64,000 bases of DNA. It comes from Streptomyces griseoluteus (GTDB taxonomy: Bacteria; Actinomycetota; Actinomycetes; Streptomycetales; Streptomycetaceae). Numbering within the stretch: the stretch's first letter is position 1; each line of letters starts with the position of its first letter. The notes beneath the pieces were generated by a model. That model searched no databases. It was not told the DNA's origin and was given only the letters and a program-made list of their open reading frames with translations. Location: NCBI GenBank assembly GCA_000717735.1, contig JOBE01000036.1:13564-77563 (forward strand). The letters are read 5' to 3'. A program made the translations under genes and the position numbers. This document shows, piece by piece, positions 45,289 through 54,362 of the stretch.

Positions 45289-46103
45289 TCACGGCCGGAG
45301 CACCGCCACGCCGTAGCGGCCGAGGGTGACCCGGTCGGTGACGGCGTTCCCCGTGAGGAGGTCATGGTGAGTGCCGGGCACCTCGACGGTCACCGGCTCG
45401 CGGCCGTGGTTGAGCACGAACAGCGCGTCGCCCCGGCGGACGGCCTCGACCTGCTCGGGGAGGCCGTCGAGCACCGGCCGGACGCCTGCGGCGGAGGCGA
45501 TCCGGGCCAGCAGGTCGCGCAGCGCCTCCGGCTCCGGGAGCGTGGAGACGTACCAGGCCCGGCCCTTGCGCAGGACGGCGGGCAGTCCGTCGAGTTCACC
45601 GCCTTCGTAGGGCACGGTCTCGTCGGCGGAACCGTCGGCCTCCAGCTCCTCCGACCACAGGGACGCCCTGAAGCTGGCCGTCCTGGGCGCCGGCCCACCA
45701 GGCGTGCCAGTCATGCAGGATCGCGATGTCCGCGGTGATGGTCCGGCCGGCCGTCTCGGCGGCGATCCGCTCCAGCTCCGCGCCGAGCTGCTTGACCTCC
45801 TGGTACGTCCGGCCCTCCTCCCCGGCATGACCGACCATGCCGGAGTGGAACTTCTCCGCGCCCTGCCGGGACTGCCGCCACTGGAAGTAGCAGACGGCGT
45901 CGGCAGCCCGGGCCACGGCCTGCAGGGACCAGAGCCGGTTGATGCCCCGGGGCTTGGGGTGGTTCACGCCTCGCCAGTTGACGGGCCCGGCGGCCTGCTC
46001 CATGAGCATCCACGGCCCGCGCGCCTGGGAGCGGGTCATGTACCGGGTTGTAGTCGCCGCCGAAGAGAAGGCGGCCGCGGGTCGCGTCGCTCAGGCCGGG
46101 CAT
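45289..46103 (-). pseudogene. Broken GH42 beta-galactosidase
   Basis: The N-terminus MPGLSDATRGRLLFGGDYNP is intact and overlaps the GH74 stop codon (TGATG). After about 20 residues the sequence jumps to the mid part (LMEQAAGPVNWRGVNHPKPR, AVCYFQWRQSRQGAEKFHSG, LHDWHAWWAGAQDGQL) in another frame, then near 45685 to the C-terminal third (WSEELEADGS to LGRYGVAVLRP). Two large internal deletions therefore removed the catalytic acid/base region and part of the trimerisation domain. No signal peptide; it would have been intracellular. Confidence 0.88.
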
Positions 46104-48325
46104 CAGACGGGCTCCCCGTACTGTACGCCGCGCCCGTTGGTGCCGAGGTAGACCCGGCCGTACACGCGCGGATCGCCGGTGACGGCCCGGCCGATCCAGC
46201 CCCACTGGTGCTGGTCGTCGTTGATCCGCACCCAGCTCCTCGCCTCGTCGTCGGAGCGGTGCACCGCGTTGAGGCCCTCGGTCGCGCCGACCATGTAGAT
46301 CGCCGGGTAGGTGGCGCCCGGGGCGGCCTTGCCGAAGCCCAGGGTGTGCGAGGACCGGCAGCTGCCGACCTTGGTGAAGGTGGCGCCGCTGTCGGTGGAG
46401 CGGTACAGCCCGGCCTCCTTCGCGCTGAGCCACAGATCACCGGAGCGCCCCGGTGCCGCGGTCAGCTGGAACTGCGCGTCGCCCGAGGGCAGGTCGGTGG
46501 CCGTGGCGGTGAAGGTCAGGCCGCTGTCGGTGCTGGCGTGGACCGTGCCGGCGGTCGTGTCGTAGGCGTAGAAGAGCGTCGGGTCCATGGGGTCGGCGAC
46601 CAGGACGGCGCCCCTCGGGACGGAGGTGGCCTCGGACCAGGTGGCGCCGTTGTCCGTCGAGCGGTACGCCGGGTTGACGGTGCCGTTCGAGGACCCGAGG
46701 GACCACAGAAGCACACTGCCGTCGGCGTTGGTGACGATCGGGCCGGGCGCGTCCTTGGCGGCGGCCGGCTGTGACGCGAAGGGCGACCAGGTCTGTCCGC
46801 CATCGTTCGACCAGGCGCCGTTGACGCTCCCGCTCCAGCCGGTGCGCACGACATACGAGGGCCGGGCCGCGGCCTGGGCGAGTCCCGTCGTCGAACCGAA
46901 CACGGGGTTCGATGCCATGCCGCGCGAAGGGGATGCCGTGAGCGACTCGTGGTACATCACGCCGATGTCGCCGTTGCCGCTGATCAGATGCGCCTCTCCG
47001 ACCGGCGGTGAGATCAGATGGAGGATGGCGGTCTCCTCCAGGCCGCGGATCTGCGGCGCCCAGCGCCTGAGGTCGCGCGTGCCGTACAGGGTCGCGCCGG
47101 TGCCGTAGACGACGTGCCTGGAGTCGAACGGGTCGAGGCCGAGGGCCTGGATCCACCAGCCGAACTTGGGCTCGTCGCCTCCCCACTTGAGGTAGGGGGT
47201 CTCGGAGACGTCGAGGACGGCCTCGTCCTTCAGGGACGTCCAGGTGCGGCCGCCGTCGGTGGACCGGAAGACGGTGTCGATCTCGGACCAGCGGTTGTTG
47301 GTGGACACGACGAGCGTCCCCGGCCGACGGGCGTCGACGGCGACACCGCCGTAGCCGAAGGCGTCGGTCCCGCCGTCGCTCGTCACCCCGCCGGGCTTCA
47401 CGGGGGTGACCTCGGTCCACATCCCGTTCGTCGTCAGCAGCTTGTGCACGCTGCCGTCGGACTGACCGTTGGGGCCGGGGGCGTTGGCATACGTCACGTA
47501 CAGCTCGCGGGTGAGGCGGTCGTACGCGGCGCGGATCGGCACCCTGGCGGCGGTGCCGGTCGGCTGCCCGGGGACGGGCTCCCACGTCTTTCCGTCGGAC
47601 GTGCGGTACAGGTTGGGGCGGTCGGCGGTGCCGTCGGAGTCGCCCCAGGCGGCGTAGACGGTACGGCCCGCGGCGACCAGGAGAGTGATGCCCTGACCGG
47701 TGGCGCTCGGAGTGGCGGGGAAGGCCGCGGGCTGCCAAGTGGCGCCTCGATCAGTCGACTTGAGCAGCCCGTCGTGCCGGGTTCCGAGCCACAGCGTGTC
47801 GCAGTTCCGCGGGTCGACCAAAAGCCGTTCACCGCATCCGCGCCCGTCCTCGTTGGCTCCGAGCTTCACGGTGAGGTCCGCGCGCTTCCAGGTGGCACCC
47901 CGGTCCTCGGACCGCAGCACGGCCCCGTTGCCGGCCCAGGGCTGCGTGTACGTACCGAGGGCCAGGTACAGCCTGTTCCGGTGGGTCGGGTCGACGGCCA
48001 TGGCCTCGACGCCGAGGAGGTTCCAGTCGTCCCAGCCGAGGTGGTCGGTCAGCGGGATCCAGCGGTCGGTGCGGTCGTCCCAGCGGTAGGCACCCCCGAT
48101 GTCAGTCCTGGCGTAGGCAAGCCCCCGTACCGACGGGTGGAACAGCACCCCGCTGATGAACCCGGTACCGCCCATGACGGCGCCGCGCCACCGGTAGCCG
48201 CTCTCGGCGACGGCCGAGGGGGTGGCGGCCTGCGCCTGCCCCGAAACCACGGGCAGGGAGACGACCGCGGCGGCGGCAGCGGAACCGGCGAGAACGGAGC
48301 GCCTGCTGAGGTGGAACGTACGCAT
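46103..48325 (-). CDS. Secreted GH74 xyloglucanase
   Basis: A 740-residue enzyme with a Tat-like signal (SRRSVLAGSAAAAA, cleavage near AQA-AT). The double seven-blade propeller is marked by repeated BNR/Asp-box motifs (SxDxGxTW: SEDRGATW, STDRGATW, STDGGRTW, STDNGATW). ARTDIGGAYRW (aspartate near 75) and SGNGDIG (near 460) are the two expected catalytic acid regions. It cleaves the xyloglucan backbone outside the cell. It follows the ABC importer genes by 104 bases, in a probable operon. Confidence 0.95.
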   Translation of the reverse strand: MRTFHLSRRSVLAGSAAAAAVVSLPVVSGQAQAATPSAVAESGYRWRGAVMGGTGFISGVLFHPSVRGLAYARTDIGGAYRWDDRTDRWIPLTDHLGWDDWNLLGVEAMAVDPTHRNRLYLALGTYTQPWAGNGAVLRSEDRGATWKRADLTVKLGANEDGRGCGERLLVDPRNCDTLWLGTRHDGLLKSTDRGATWQPAAFPATPSATGQGITLLVAAGRTVYAAWGDSDGTADRPNLYRTSDGKTWEPVPGQPTGTAARVPIRAAYDRLTRELYVTYANAPGPNGQSDGSVHKLLTTNGMWTEVTPVKPGGVTSDGGTDAFGYGGVAVDARRPGTLVVSTNNRWSEIDTVFRSTDGGRTWTSLKDEAVLDVSETPYLKWGGDEPKFGWWIQALGLDPFDSRHVVYGTGATLYGTRDLRRWAPQIRGLEETAILHLISPPVGEAHLISGNGDIGVMYHESLTASPSRGMASNPVFGSTTGLAQAAARPSYVVRTGWSGSVNGAWSNDGGQTWSPFASQPAAAKDAPGPIVTNADGSVLLWSLGSSNGTVNPAYRSTDNGATWSEATSVPRGAVLVADPMDPTLFYAYDTTAGTVHASTDSGLTFTATATDLPSGDAQFQLTAAPGRSGDLWLSAKEAGLYRSTDSGATFTKVGSCRSSHTLGFGKAAPGATYPAIYMVGATEGLNAVHRSDDEARSWVRINDDQHQWGWIGRAVTGDPRVYGRVYLGTNGRGVQYGEPV

Positions 48326-48429
48326 GACATACCTCGGTCCTGAGACGAAAGGGGGAGATTCGAGCTGGGATCAGGGGCGCGGGGCCATGTCGATGTGCGG
48401 CTCCGCCGCGTGGGCGCGACCAGAGGGCG

Positions 48430-49356
48430 TCAGCCCTTGATGGCTCCCGTGAGCATGCCCTTCTTGAAATGCCGCTGGACGAACGGGGAGGCCAGCGCGA
48501 CCGGGATCAGCGCGAGGACCATGACGGCCATCTGCAGTCCCAGGGAGGAGAGTTGGCCGGTGCGGACCGCCTGCTGGAGGCCGGCCGGCGCCTCGGTGTT
48601 CTTCTGGACCAGCTGGATGAGCACGTTCTGCAGCGGCATCATCTGCTGGTCGCTGAGGTAGATGGACGCGTTGAACCAGGCGCTCCAGTACCCGACCGCG
48701 TAGAACAGCGAGATGACGGCAAGCACCGCGCGCGACAGCGGCATGATGATGGTCAGCAGGATGCGCGTCTCACTGGCCCCGTCGATGCGGGCGGACTCGG
48801 TGAGTTCGGGTGAGATCCCCATGAAGAAGGCCCGCAGGACGAGGATGTTGAAGACACTGACGGCGCTGGGCAGGATCAGCGACACATAGGTGTCGGTGAG
48901 GCCCAGCGACTGCACCAGAAGGTACGTCGGAATGAGGCCGGCCCCGAAGAACATGGTCGTCATGATGGCCATCAGGAAGAACCGATGGCCCAGACTCCCC
49001 GGCCGCGACAGGCCGTAGGCCGCCAGCACCGACACCGTCATCGAGAACAGCGTGCCGAAGAGCGTGACACCGACCGAGACCATGATCGCCCGGCTGACCT
49101 GGCCTCCGCTGAGCAGTTCCGTGTAGTTGACGAAGGTGATGCCCTGGGGGATCACGACGAGGCCGCCGACCTGGTCGATCACGGGCTTCGGGGAGAGGCT
49201 GGTGACGATCACGATCCACAGCGGACCGAGCACCCCCAGACAGCAGAGCACGAGGAAGCCGCCCTTGGCGGTGAGTCCCGCCTTGCTCGGCGGCTCCTCC
49301 CACACAGGGCGGGCGGGAGCCTTGAGGCTGCGGATGAGCTGCGTGTTGAGGCTCAC
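48430..49356 (-). CDS. Carbohydrate ABC transporter permease (LplC/MsmG type)
   Basis: A 308-residue membrane protein with six helices (GGFLVLCCLGVLGPLWIVIV onward). The coupling loop ESARIDGASETRILLTIIMP is the EAA motif that docks on the ATPase. It imports oligosaccharides with the permease and binding protein encoded upstream. No ATPase gene is adjacent, so a shared MsiK-type ATPase probably energises it, as for other Streptomyces sugar importers. GTG start overlaps the previous stop (GTGA). Confidence 0.94.
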   Translation of the reverse strand: MSLNTQLIRSLKAPARPVWEEPPSKAGLTAKGGFLVLCCLGVLGPLWIVIVTSLSPKPVIDQVGGLVVIPQGITFVNYTELLSGGQVSRAIMVSVGVTLFGTLFSMTVSVLAAYGLSRPGSLGHRFFLMAIMTTMFFGAGLIPTYLLVQSLGLTDTYVSLILPSAVSVFNILVLRAFFMGISPELTESARIDGASETRILLTIIMPLSRAVLAVISLFYAVGYWSAWFNASIYLSDQQMMPLQNVLIQLVQKNTEAPAGLQQAVRTGQLSSLGLQMAVMVLALIPVALASPFVQRHFKKGMLTGAIKG

Positions 49357-50414
49357 TTCTTGTACACCCCCTGCTGGCCCAGCAGGTGCGCGAACTTGTT
49401 CGCGCCCAGGACGAGACAGACTCCGATGAGTCCCTTGGCCAGGCCGACCGCGGCCGCGTAGCTGAAGTCGCCGTTCTGGATACCCATGTTCCACACGTAC
49501 GTGTCGAGGACCTCGCTGGCCCCCGCGCCGACCGCGTACCGCTGGAGCAGGAACTGCTCGAATCCGACGCTCAGCGCGTCGCCCACCCTGAGGACGAGGA
49601 GCAGGGCGATCACCGGGCGCAGTGCGGGCAGCGTGATGTGCCACATGCGTCGCCAGCGCCCCGCGCCGTCCATGGCGGCGGCCTCGTACAGGTCGGTGCT
49701 GACGGCGGACAGCGCCGCGAGGAAGACGATGATCCCCCAGCCGGCGTCCTTCCACACGGCCTGCGCGGTGACCAGATACTTGAAGAGGTCCGCGTCGGTC
49801 ATCAGGTCGAAGCCGCTCCACCCGTGCTCCTCGAGGGTCTGCGCGATGATGCCCGCGCCGCCGAGGATCTGCTGGAACACGGTGACGACGAGGACCCACG
49901 AGAAGAAGTGCGGCAGATACATGATCGCCTGGGCCACGGCCCGCACCCGGGGCCTGATCACGCTGTTGATGACCAGCGCGAGGGCGATGGGGACGGGGAA
50001 GAACAGCACCAGTTGGAGTACGAACAGGACGACGGTGTTCTTCGTGGCGCTCCAGAACAGCGGGTCGCCGAGCATCCGCGAGAACTGCTCCACGCCGACC
50101 CAGGGGCTGTGGAAGATCGCCGTGATGCCGTTGCTGGAGACATATGGGTCGTAGTCCTGGAAGGCGACGACGTTGCCGAGCAGCGGGACGTAGTTGAAGA
50201 GCAGGAGCAGGGCGATGACGGGCAGCGTCATCAGGATGAGCGCGCGGTCGCGGCGCCACCGGACCCGGAGGGGGACCTTGCCCGCCTTGCCCGCCTTGGC
50301 GGCCCTGCGCGGCACGCTCTCCTTCACGGTGGCCGCGGCGACCGCGGGCCTCGGCTCCTCGACGGCCGCGCCGGGACGCGTCCCGTCGGGCCTGCTCCCG
50401 GCCATGATGGACAT
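49353..50414 (-). CDS. Carbohydrate ABC transporter permease (LplB type)
   Basis: A 353-residue permease. A charged cytoplasmic N-terminus precedes six helices (ALILMTLPVIALLLLFNYVP onward), with the EAA loop YEAAAMDGAGRWRRMWHITLP. It is paired with the LplC-type permease downstream. The ATG at 50414 overlaps the binding-protein stop by one base (TGATG). Confidence 0.94.
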   Translation of the reverse strand: MSIMAGSRPDGTRPGAAVEEPRPAVAAATVKESVPRRAAKAGKAGKVPLRVRWRRDRALILMTLPVIALLLLFNYVPLLGNVVAFQDYDPYVSSNGITAIFHSPWVGVEQFSRMLGDPLFWSATKNTVVLFVLQLVLFFPVPIALALVINSVIRPRVRAVAQAIMYLPHFFSWVLVVTVFQQILGGAGIIAQTLEEHGWSGFDLMTDADLFKYLVTAQAVWKDAGWGIIVFLAALSAVSTDLYEAAAMDGAGRWRRMWHITLPALRPVIALLLVLRVGDALSVGFEQFLLQRYAVGAGASEVLDTYVWNMGIQNGDFSYAAAVGLAKGLIGVCLVLGANKFAHLLGQQGVYKK

Positions 50415-52090
50415 CAGTTGCCGCTGCCGTTCTTGTCGAGGAGCTCCTTGTACCAGCCGCGCAACTTGTCGCCGCCGGAGGACTTCCAGGTGGAGATGGC
50501 CTGCTGGATGTCGGAGGGCTTCTTGTTGCCGCGTACGAAGTCGATCTCCAGCTGCTCGAACTGGCTGGAGAGGGTGGCGTATCGGGTCGGCTCGACGATG
50601 TTCATGCCGTAGGTGGACGTCTTCTTGACGAAGGCACCCTGCCGCTGCTGCCACTCGACCTGCATGCGGGTGATGTCGGGGAGGTCGGGGTGGGCGGTGT
50701 AGGGGGCCGGGGCCGCGAGCAGCACCCAGGCGTTGTTCACCTCCTGGATACCCCGATCGTTCTTGACCGGGGCGCCGTTCTCGACTGTGTAGTGGGTGCC
50801 CTCGACGCCGTAGTCGACGAACATCCGCTCCTTGGTGCCGTAGGGTGCTGCCGCGAAGTTGGCGGCGGCCAGCGCGTTCTCGACCGTCTCCTTCGAGGCG
50901 TCCTTGCGGATCATCGACCAGATGCCGGCGGGCTGGCCGGCGTACAGCGTCGGGCTGCCGCCGCCGGCGCCGAAGTAGTCCATGCCGGAGATCTCGAAGT
51001 CCGGGTTGGACTGGGCCTGTTCGGCGGTCTTGCCGTACCAGGAGGACATGTCGTTGTTGTAGACCAGGATCTGCCCGGAGGTGAACCGCTGCCTCGGGTC
51101 GCCCGTGTTCGCCTTGTCGTCAGGATGGACGACGCCCGCGGCGAACAGCTTGCGGACCCACTCCAGATGTTCAAGGTACTCAGGGTGCTCGATGCGGTAC
51201 GTCAGCTTGCCGTCGTCCCCGATGTTCCAGCCGAGCGACCCGGCAGGGCGGACACCGAAGATGCCTGCCGCCGACCACCTCATGTCACCACAGGCCCACA
51301 CCTTGGCCTTGGCGCTGGTGGCCTCCTTGGCCCAGCTGAGGAACTCGTCGGCCGACGTGGGAACGGTGTAGCCCTTCTTGTCGAAGACGTCCTTGCGGTA
51401 GAAGGGCACGATGTTGGGCACGGCGGCAGCGGGCATCGGGATACCGCGCAGCGCGCCACCGAAGATGCTCATGCGCCAGGAGTCGGACGGGATCGCGGCC
51501 AGGTTCGGGTACTTCTTGACCTTGTCACCCGCCAGGTAGGGGCCGAGGTCCATGAACTTCGCGGTGACCGCGCTCGAGATCTTGCCGACCAGTTCCCAGC
51601 TCGGCACGACCACCATGTCGGGTATGGAGCTGGAGGCGAGAACGGCGCCGAGCTTCTCACCGTAGGTGTTGCCGTCCTGGTTCTGCCAGGTGATCTTGGT
51701 GCCCGCCGCGGCGTCGAGCGCCGTGTAGTACGCGCACCCGGGCTTCGGCGGGGTGCCCCAGAGCGGGGCCAGGACCTCGATGGGAGCGCCGGTGCCGAGC
51801 CTTGTCGGGACCGAGGAGGCGAGGGTCGCGAGATCGACCTTGCTGGTGTAGCCCGCCGACGAGCCGTTCTTAGACGGAATGTCAGGCTTGGCGACCGTGC
51901 TGGCGACATAGGTCGGGAGCAGCTTGTCCGCAGCCTTGCCCGCCGTGGCGCCCTCTCGCGACCCGCCGCTCCCCGAATCGCTGCAGGCGGCGAGGAGCGG
52001 CACTCCCCCGGCCACCGCCGCGGTGGCGACCGCCGTGGAGGCGAGGAAGCTTCTCCGGCTCAATCCGGAGGAGGCGGCATTCGGCGTCAT
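50414..52090 (-). CDS. Sugar ABC transporter substrate-binding lipoprotein
   Basis: A 558-residue extracellular binding protein. The signal combines twin arginine (SRRSFLAST) and a lipobox (LLAACSDSG), so Tat-exported lipoprotein is likely. The large size matches LplA-type proteins binding oligosaccharides; xyloglucan or galactoside oligomers fit the context (inference). The first gene of the operon SBP-permease-permease-GH74-GH42 remnant. An operator GAAGCGCTTC lies about 120 bases upstream. Confidence 0.93.
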   Translation of the reverse strand: MTPNAASSGLSRRSFLASTAVATAAVAGGVPLLAACSDSGSGGSREGATAGKAADKLLPTYVASTVAKPDIPSKNGSSAGYTSKVDLATLASSVPTRLGTGAPIEVLAPLWGTPPKPGCAYYTALDAAAGTKITWQNQDGNTYGEKLGAVLASSSIPDMVVVPSWELVGKISSAVTAKFMDLGPYLAGDKVKKYPNLAAIPSDSWRMSIFGGALRGIPMPAAAVPNIVPFYRKDVFDKKGYTVPTSADEFLSWAKEATSAKAKVWACGDMRWSAAGIFGVRPAGSLGWNIGDDGKLTYRIEHPEYLEHLEWVRKLFAAGVVHPDDKANTGDPRQRFTSGQILVYNNDMSSWYGKTAEQAQSNPDFEISGMDYFGAGGGSPTLYAGQPAGIWSMIRKDASKETVENALAAANFAAAPYGTKERMFVDYGVEGTHYTVENGAPVKNDRGIQEVNNAWVLLAAPAPYTAHPDLPDITRMQVEWQQRQGAFVKKTSTYGMNIVEPTRYATLSSQFEQLEIDFVRGNKKPSDIQQAISTWKSSGGDKLRGWYKELLDKNGSGN

Positions 52091-52209
52091 TGCGTCAACC
52101 CTTCGTGGCGCACCTGGACACCCGGCGGTGGGCCGTCGGCTGCGGTGCCGTGACTGGAACTGGCTGAGCTGAAAGCGGACATCCGACCACTGCGACGCGA
52201 TGCACAGTC

Positions 52210-52219
52210 GAAGCGCTTC
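52210..52219. promoter_or_regulatory. LacI-type operator GAAGCGCTTC, copy 5
   Basis: Centre of a perfect 14-base palindrome TCGAAGCGCTTCGA, about 120 bases upstream of the binding-protein gene (minus strand). Confidence 0.85.
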
Positions 52220-52378
52220 GATGTTCCAGTGAGGTTAAGTGAACACCCAAGGGCGCACAAGAGTCGCTTCCAAGATTCCTCCGAGAGGCAGGAGGCGCCT
52301 CTGGGCCGCTCCCTGTACACCCCGCTTCCTGCGAGGGCGCCGCTCTCTTGACACTCACCCTGTCGCCTGATGAGCATC

Positions 52379-52388
52379 GAAGCGCTTC
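52379..52388. promoter_or_regulatory. LacI-type operator GAAGCGCTTC, copy 6
   Basis: A perfect palindrome (ATC-GAAGCGCTTC-ACG) 37 bases before the GTG of the rightward GH31 remnant. Confidence 0.82.
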
Positions 52389-52424
52389 ACGAGCATTGGC
52401 CGCTCCACCTCAAGGGGATCCCAC

Positions 52425-52831
52425 GTGTCCGCACCCACGCCGCACACACCACTGCCGTCCCGCGATCAGCAGCTGCCTTCGGCCCCCGATGGGTGCGCGA
52501 GCAGCACGGCTTCCACACCCTGCCGCTGCTCGCCCGCCCCGATTCCGTCATCCCGCTCGCCGCGGACGACCAACACCCCGTCTCCGCCTGGGCGGACGGC
52601 GTCGAACTACGGGTCCACGCCTTCGCCGACGGGGCGGAGCGCACCGTCGTGATCCCGCGCACCGACGGCCCCGACGAGACCGCCCGCTTCCATGTGCGCC
52701 GCACGGGCGACCACCTCCACGTGACCACCGACAGCCCACACCCCTGGCAGCTGCGGATCGATAGCCCGAATGCGACGTTGCACGCCCGGCCGGCCGGAAC
52801 CTCGGAGACCGACCTGCCGTACCCGGCCTGA
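52425..52831 (+). pseudogene. Broken GH31-type alpha-xylosidase remnant
   Basis: An intact operator, an AAGGGG ribosome-binding site and a GTG start give SAPTPHTPLPSRDQQLPS. The neighbouring frame then reads WVREQHGFHTLPLLARPDSV and SAWADGVELRVHAFADGAER, the C-terminal beta-domain typical of GH31 alpha-xylosidases. The TIM-barrel catalytic core (normally about 600 residues) is missing. No signal peptide, so the ancestor was intracellular. Confidence 0.78.
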
Positions 52832-53170
52832 ACCCGACAGTCGGGGTCGGGTGCCTGCGGGGCCCGCCCTGGGCGCGGTTCCTCGCCGACGCCGTCGATG
52901 CCCGCCCACCGAAAACGTGCCGCTATGCGTCGCCAGGCCAAGCGACACCTGGCGCCCTGGTCGAGGCGCTCCTGGAGGGCGCCGAGCGCGCAGGGTGAGG
53001 GCAGCCGGTCGGCTTTCACGCAGCCGCGGTCCTTGAAGAAGGACCCCATGCCGCGTGCGACGTGTCGGTCCAGTGGCGATGAGTACCGCCGGACGTCCGG
53101 AGCCGCGGACTCCGGCGCACCTGGTAGTCACGTGCCCGGTGTGAGGAGGACGGTGCCCGACGCCGAATCC
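52832..53170. other. Stretch without a confident gene
   Basis: Nothing convincingly coding; several arginine-rich frames are consistent with non-coding GC-rich DNA. Confidence 0.5.
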
Positions 53171-53213
53171 CTCCCGGGGATCCGAGCCCGGACAGGGGTC
53201 GGATCCCCGGGAG
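53171..53213 (-). terminator. Strong hairpin terminator after SGNH esterase
   Basis: A perfect 15-base stem (CTCCCGGGGATCCGA and its complement) with a 13-base loop, seven bases after the esterase stop codon. Confidence 0.9.
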
Positions 53214-53219
53214 CGGCGG

Positions 53220-54344
53220 TCATCCGGCGGTCAGGGTGGTCCACCTCTGGTTGGAGCCGCTGTGGCAGTCCCAGAGCTGGAGCTGTGTGCCGTCGGCGGT
53301 GGAGGAGCCCGGGACGTCGAGGCAGCGGCCGGAGGCGGGGTTGCGGTAGCCGCCGTTGTAGGGCTGCCAGACCTGGTTGGCGCCGCCGTGGCAGGCCCAG
53401 AGCTGGACCTTGGTGCCGTTGGCGGTGCCCCAGCCGGCGGCGTCGAGGCACTTGCCCAGGGAGCGCAGGGTTCCGTCGGTGTAGGCGGACCAGTACTGGT
53501 TGGCGCCGCCGCCGCAGCTCCACGTCTGGACGGCGGTCCCATCAGCGGTGCCGGCGCCGCTGACGTCCAGGCACTTGCCGGTGATGCCGGACTGTACGCG
53601 TGCGGGGGCGGGGGCGGGGTTCCTCAGCCACCCGGCGCTGTCCGCGGCCTGGACGCCGCGGTGGAAGGCGTCGGCCATCTTCCGGTAGCCCGCGTCGTCG
53701 GGGTGCAGGGCGTCGGCCAGGTCGGCCGGGGTCAGGCCGCTCATGTCGACGTACGCGACGCGCTTGCCCGCGGCCTGCGCCTCGCTCACGATGCCGGGAA
53801 TGGCCCGGTTGTAGGCGGCACGGTACTGCTCCTCGGATCCGCTGGTGGACACGACCAGGGAGGCGACGAGGACGGTGGCGTCGGGGGCGGCGGCGGTGAT
53901 CCGGTCGACCAGGGACTTCAGCCGGGCGGTGGCGGTGGAGACCTGGTGGGAGCGGTCCAGGTCGTTGGTGCCGATGTGCAGCGTCACGACGTTGGGCCGG
54001 TAGCGGGTCAGCGAGGCGTCGGCCAGCGCGGCGATCTGCTCGATGAGGTATCCCGAGTGGCCCTCGTTGTCGGGGTCGGACATCGAACCGGCCCGCCCTG
54101 TGCCCACGAAGTCCACCGGGTGGCCGTCCGCCGCGAGCCTGTCCCACAGCGGGCCCCGGTAGCCGTTGCCCGTACTGCTTCCCACCCCCCAGGTGATCGA
54201 GTCGCCCAACGGCATGACCCGTACGGGCGTGTCGGAGGCGGCGGAGGCCGCACCGGCTGGGGGCGCCCCTGCCGCCGTCACCCCGGTCACCCCGAGCGCG
54301 GCGGCGACAAGCGTGATCAACGGGCGCATCCAGGACTTGCTCAT
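53220..54344 (-). CDS. Secreted SGNH esterase with CBM13 (ricin-B lectin)
   Basis: A 374-residue secreted protein with a signal peptide to about residue 34. The SGNH core has PLGDSITWG (serine near 49), GYRGPLW, HIGTNDLDRS and DALHPDDAGY (Asp/His). A CBM13 module follows from about 245, with QxW repeats (ANQYWSA, ANQVWQP, SNQRWTT) that bind plant polysaccharides. It probably removes acetyl or other esters from hemicellulose. It lies 18 bases downstream of the GH27 gene; a terminator follows. Confidence 0.92.
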   Translation of the reverse strand: MSKSWMRPLITLVAAALGVTGVTAAGAPPAGAASAASDTPVRVMPLGDSITWGVGSSTGNGYRGPLWDRLAADGHPVDFVGTGRAGSMSDPDNEGHSGYLIEQIAALADASLTRYRPNVVTLHIGTNDLDRSHQVSTATARLKSLVDRITAAAPDATVLVASLVVSTSGSEEQYRAAYNRAIPGIVSEAQAAGKRVAYVDMSGLTPADLADALHPDDAGYRKMADAFHRGVQAADSAGWLRNPAPAPARVQSGITGKCLDVSGAGTADGTAVQTWSCGGGANQYWSAYTDGTLRSLGKCLDAAGWGTANGTKVQLWACHGGANQVWQPYNGGYRNPASGRCLDVPGSSTADGTQLQLWDCHSGSNQRWTTLTAG

Positions 54345-54362
54345 GCGATTTCCTCTCTCGTG

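Noticed and set aside
52898..53563. 221-codon open frame on the plus strand before and over the SGNH esterase end
   Set aside because: Its second half is antisense to a clear CBM13 domain and the rest is arginine-rich noise.
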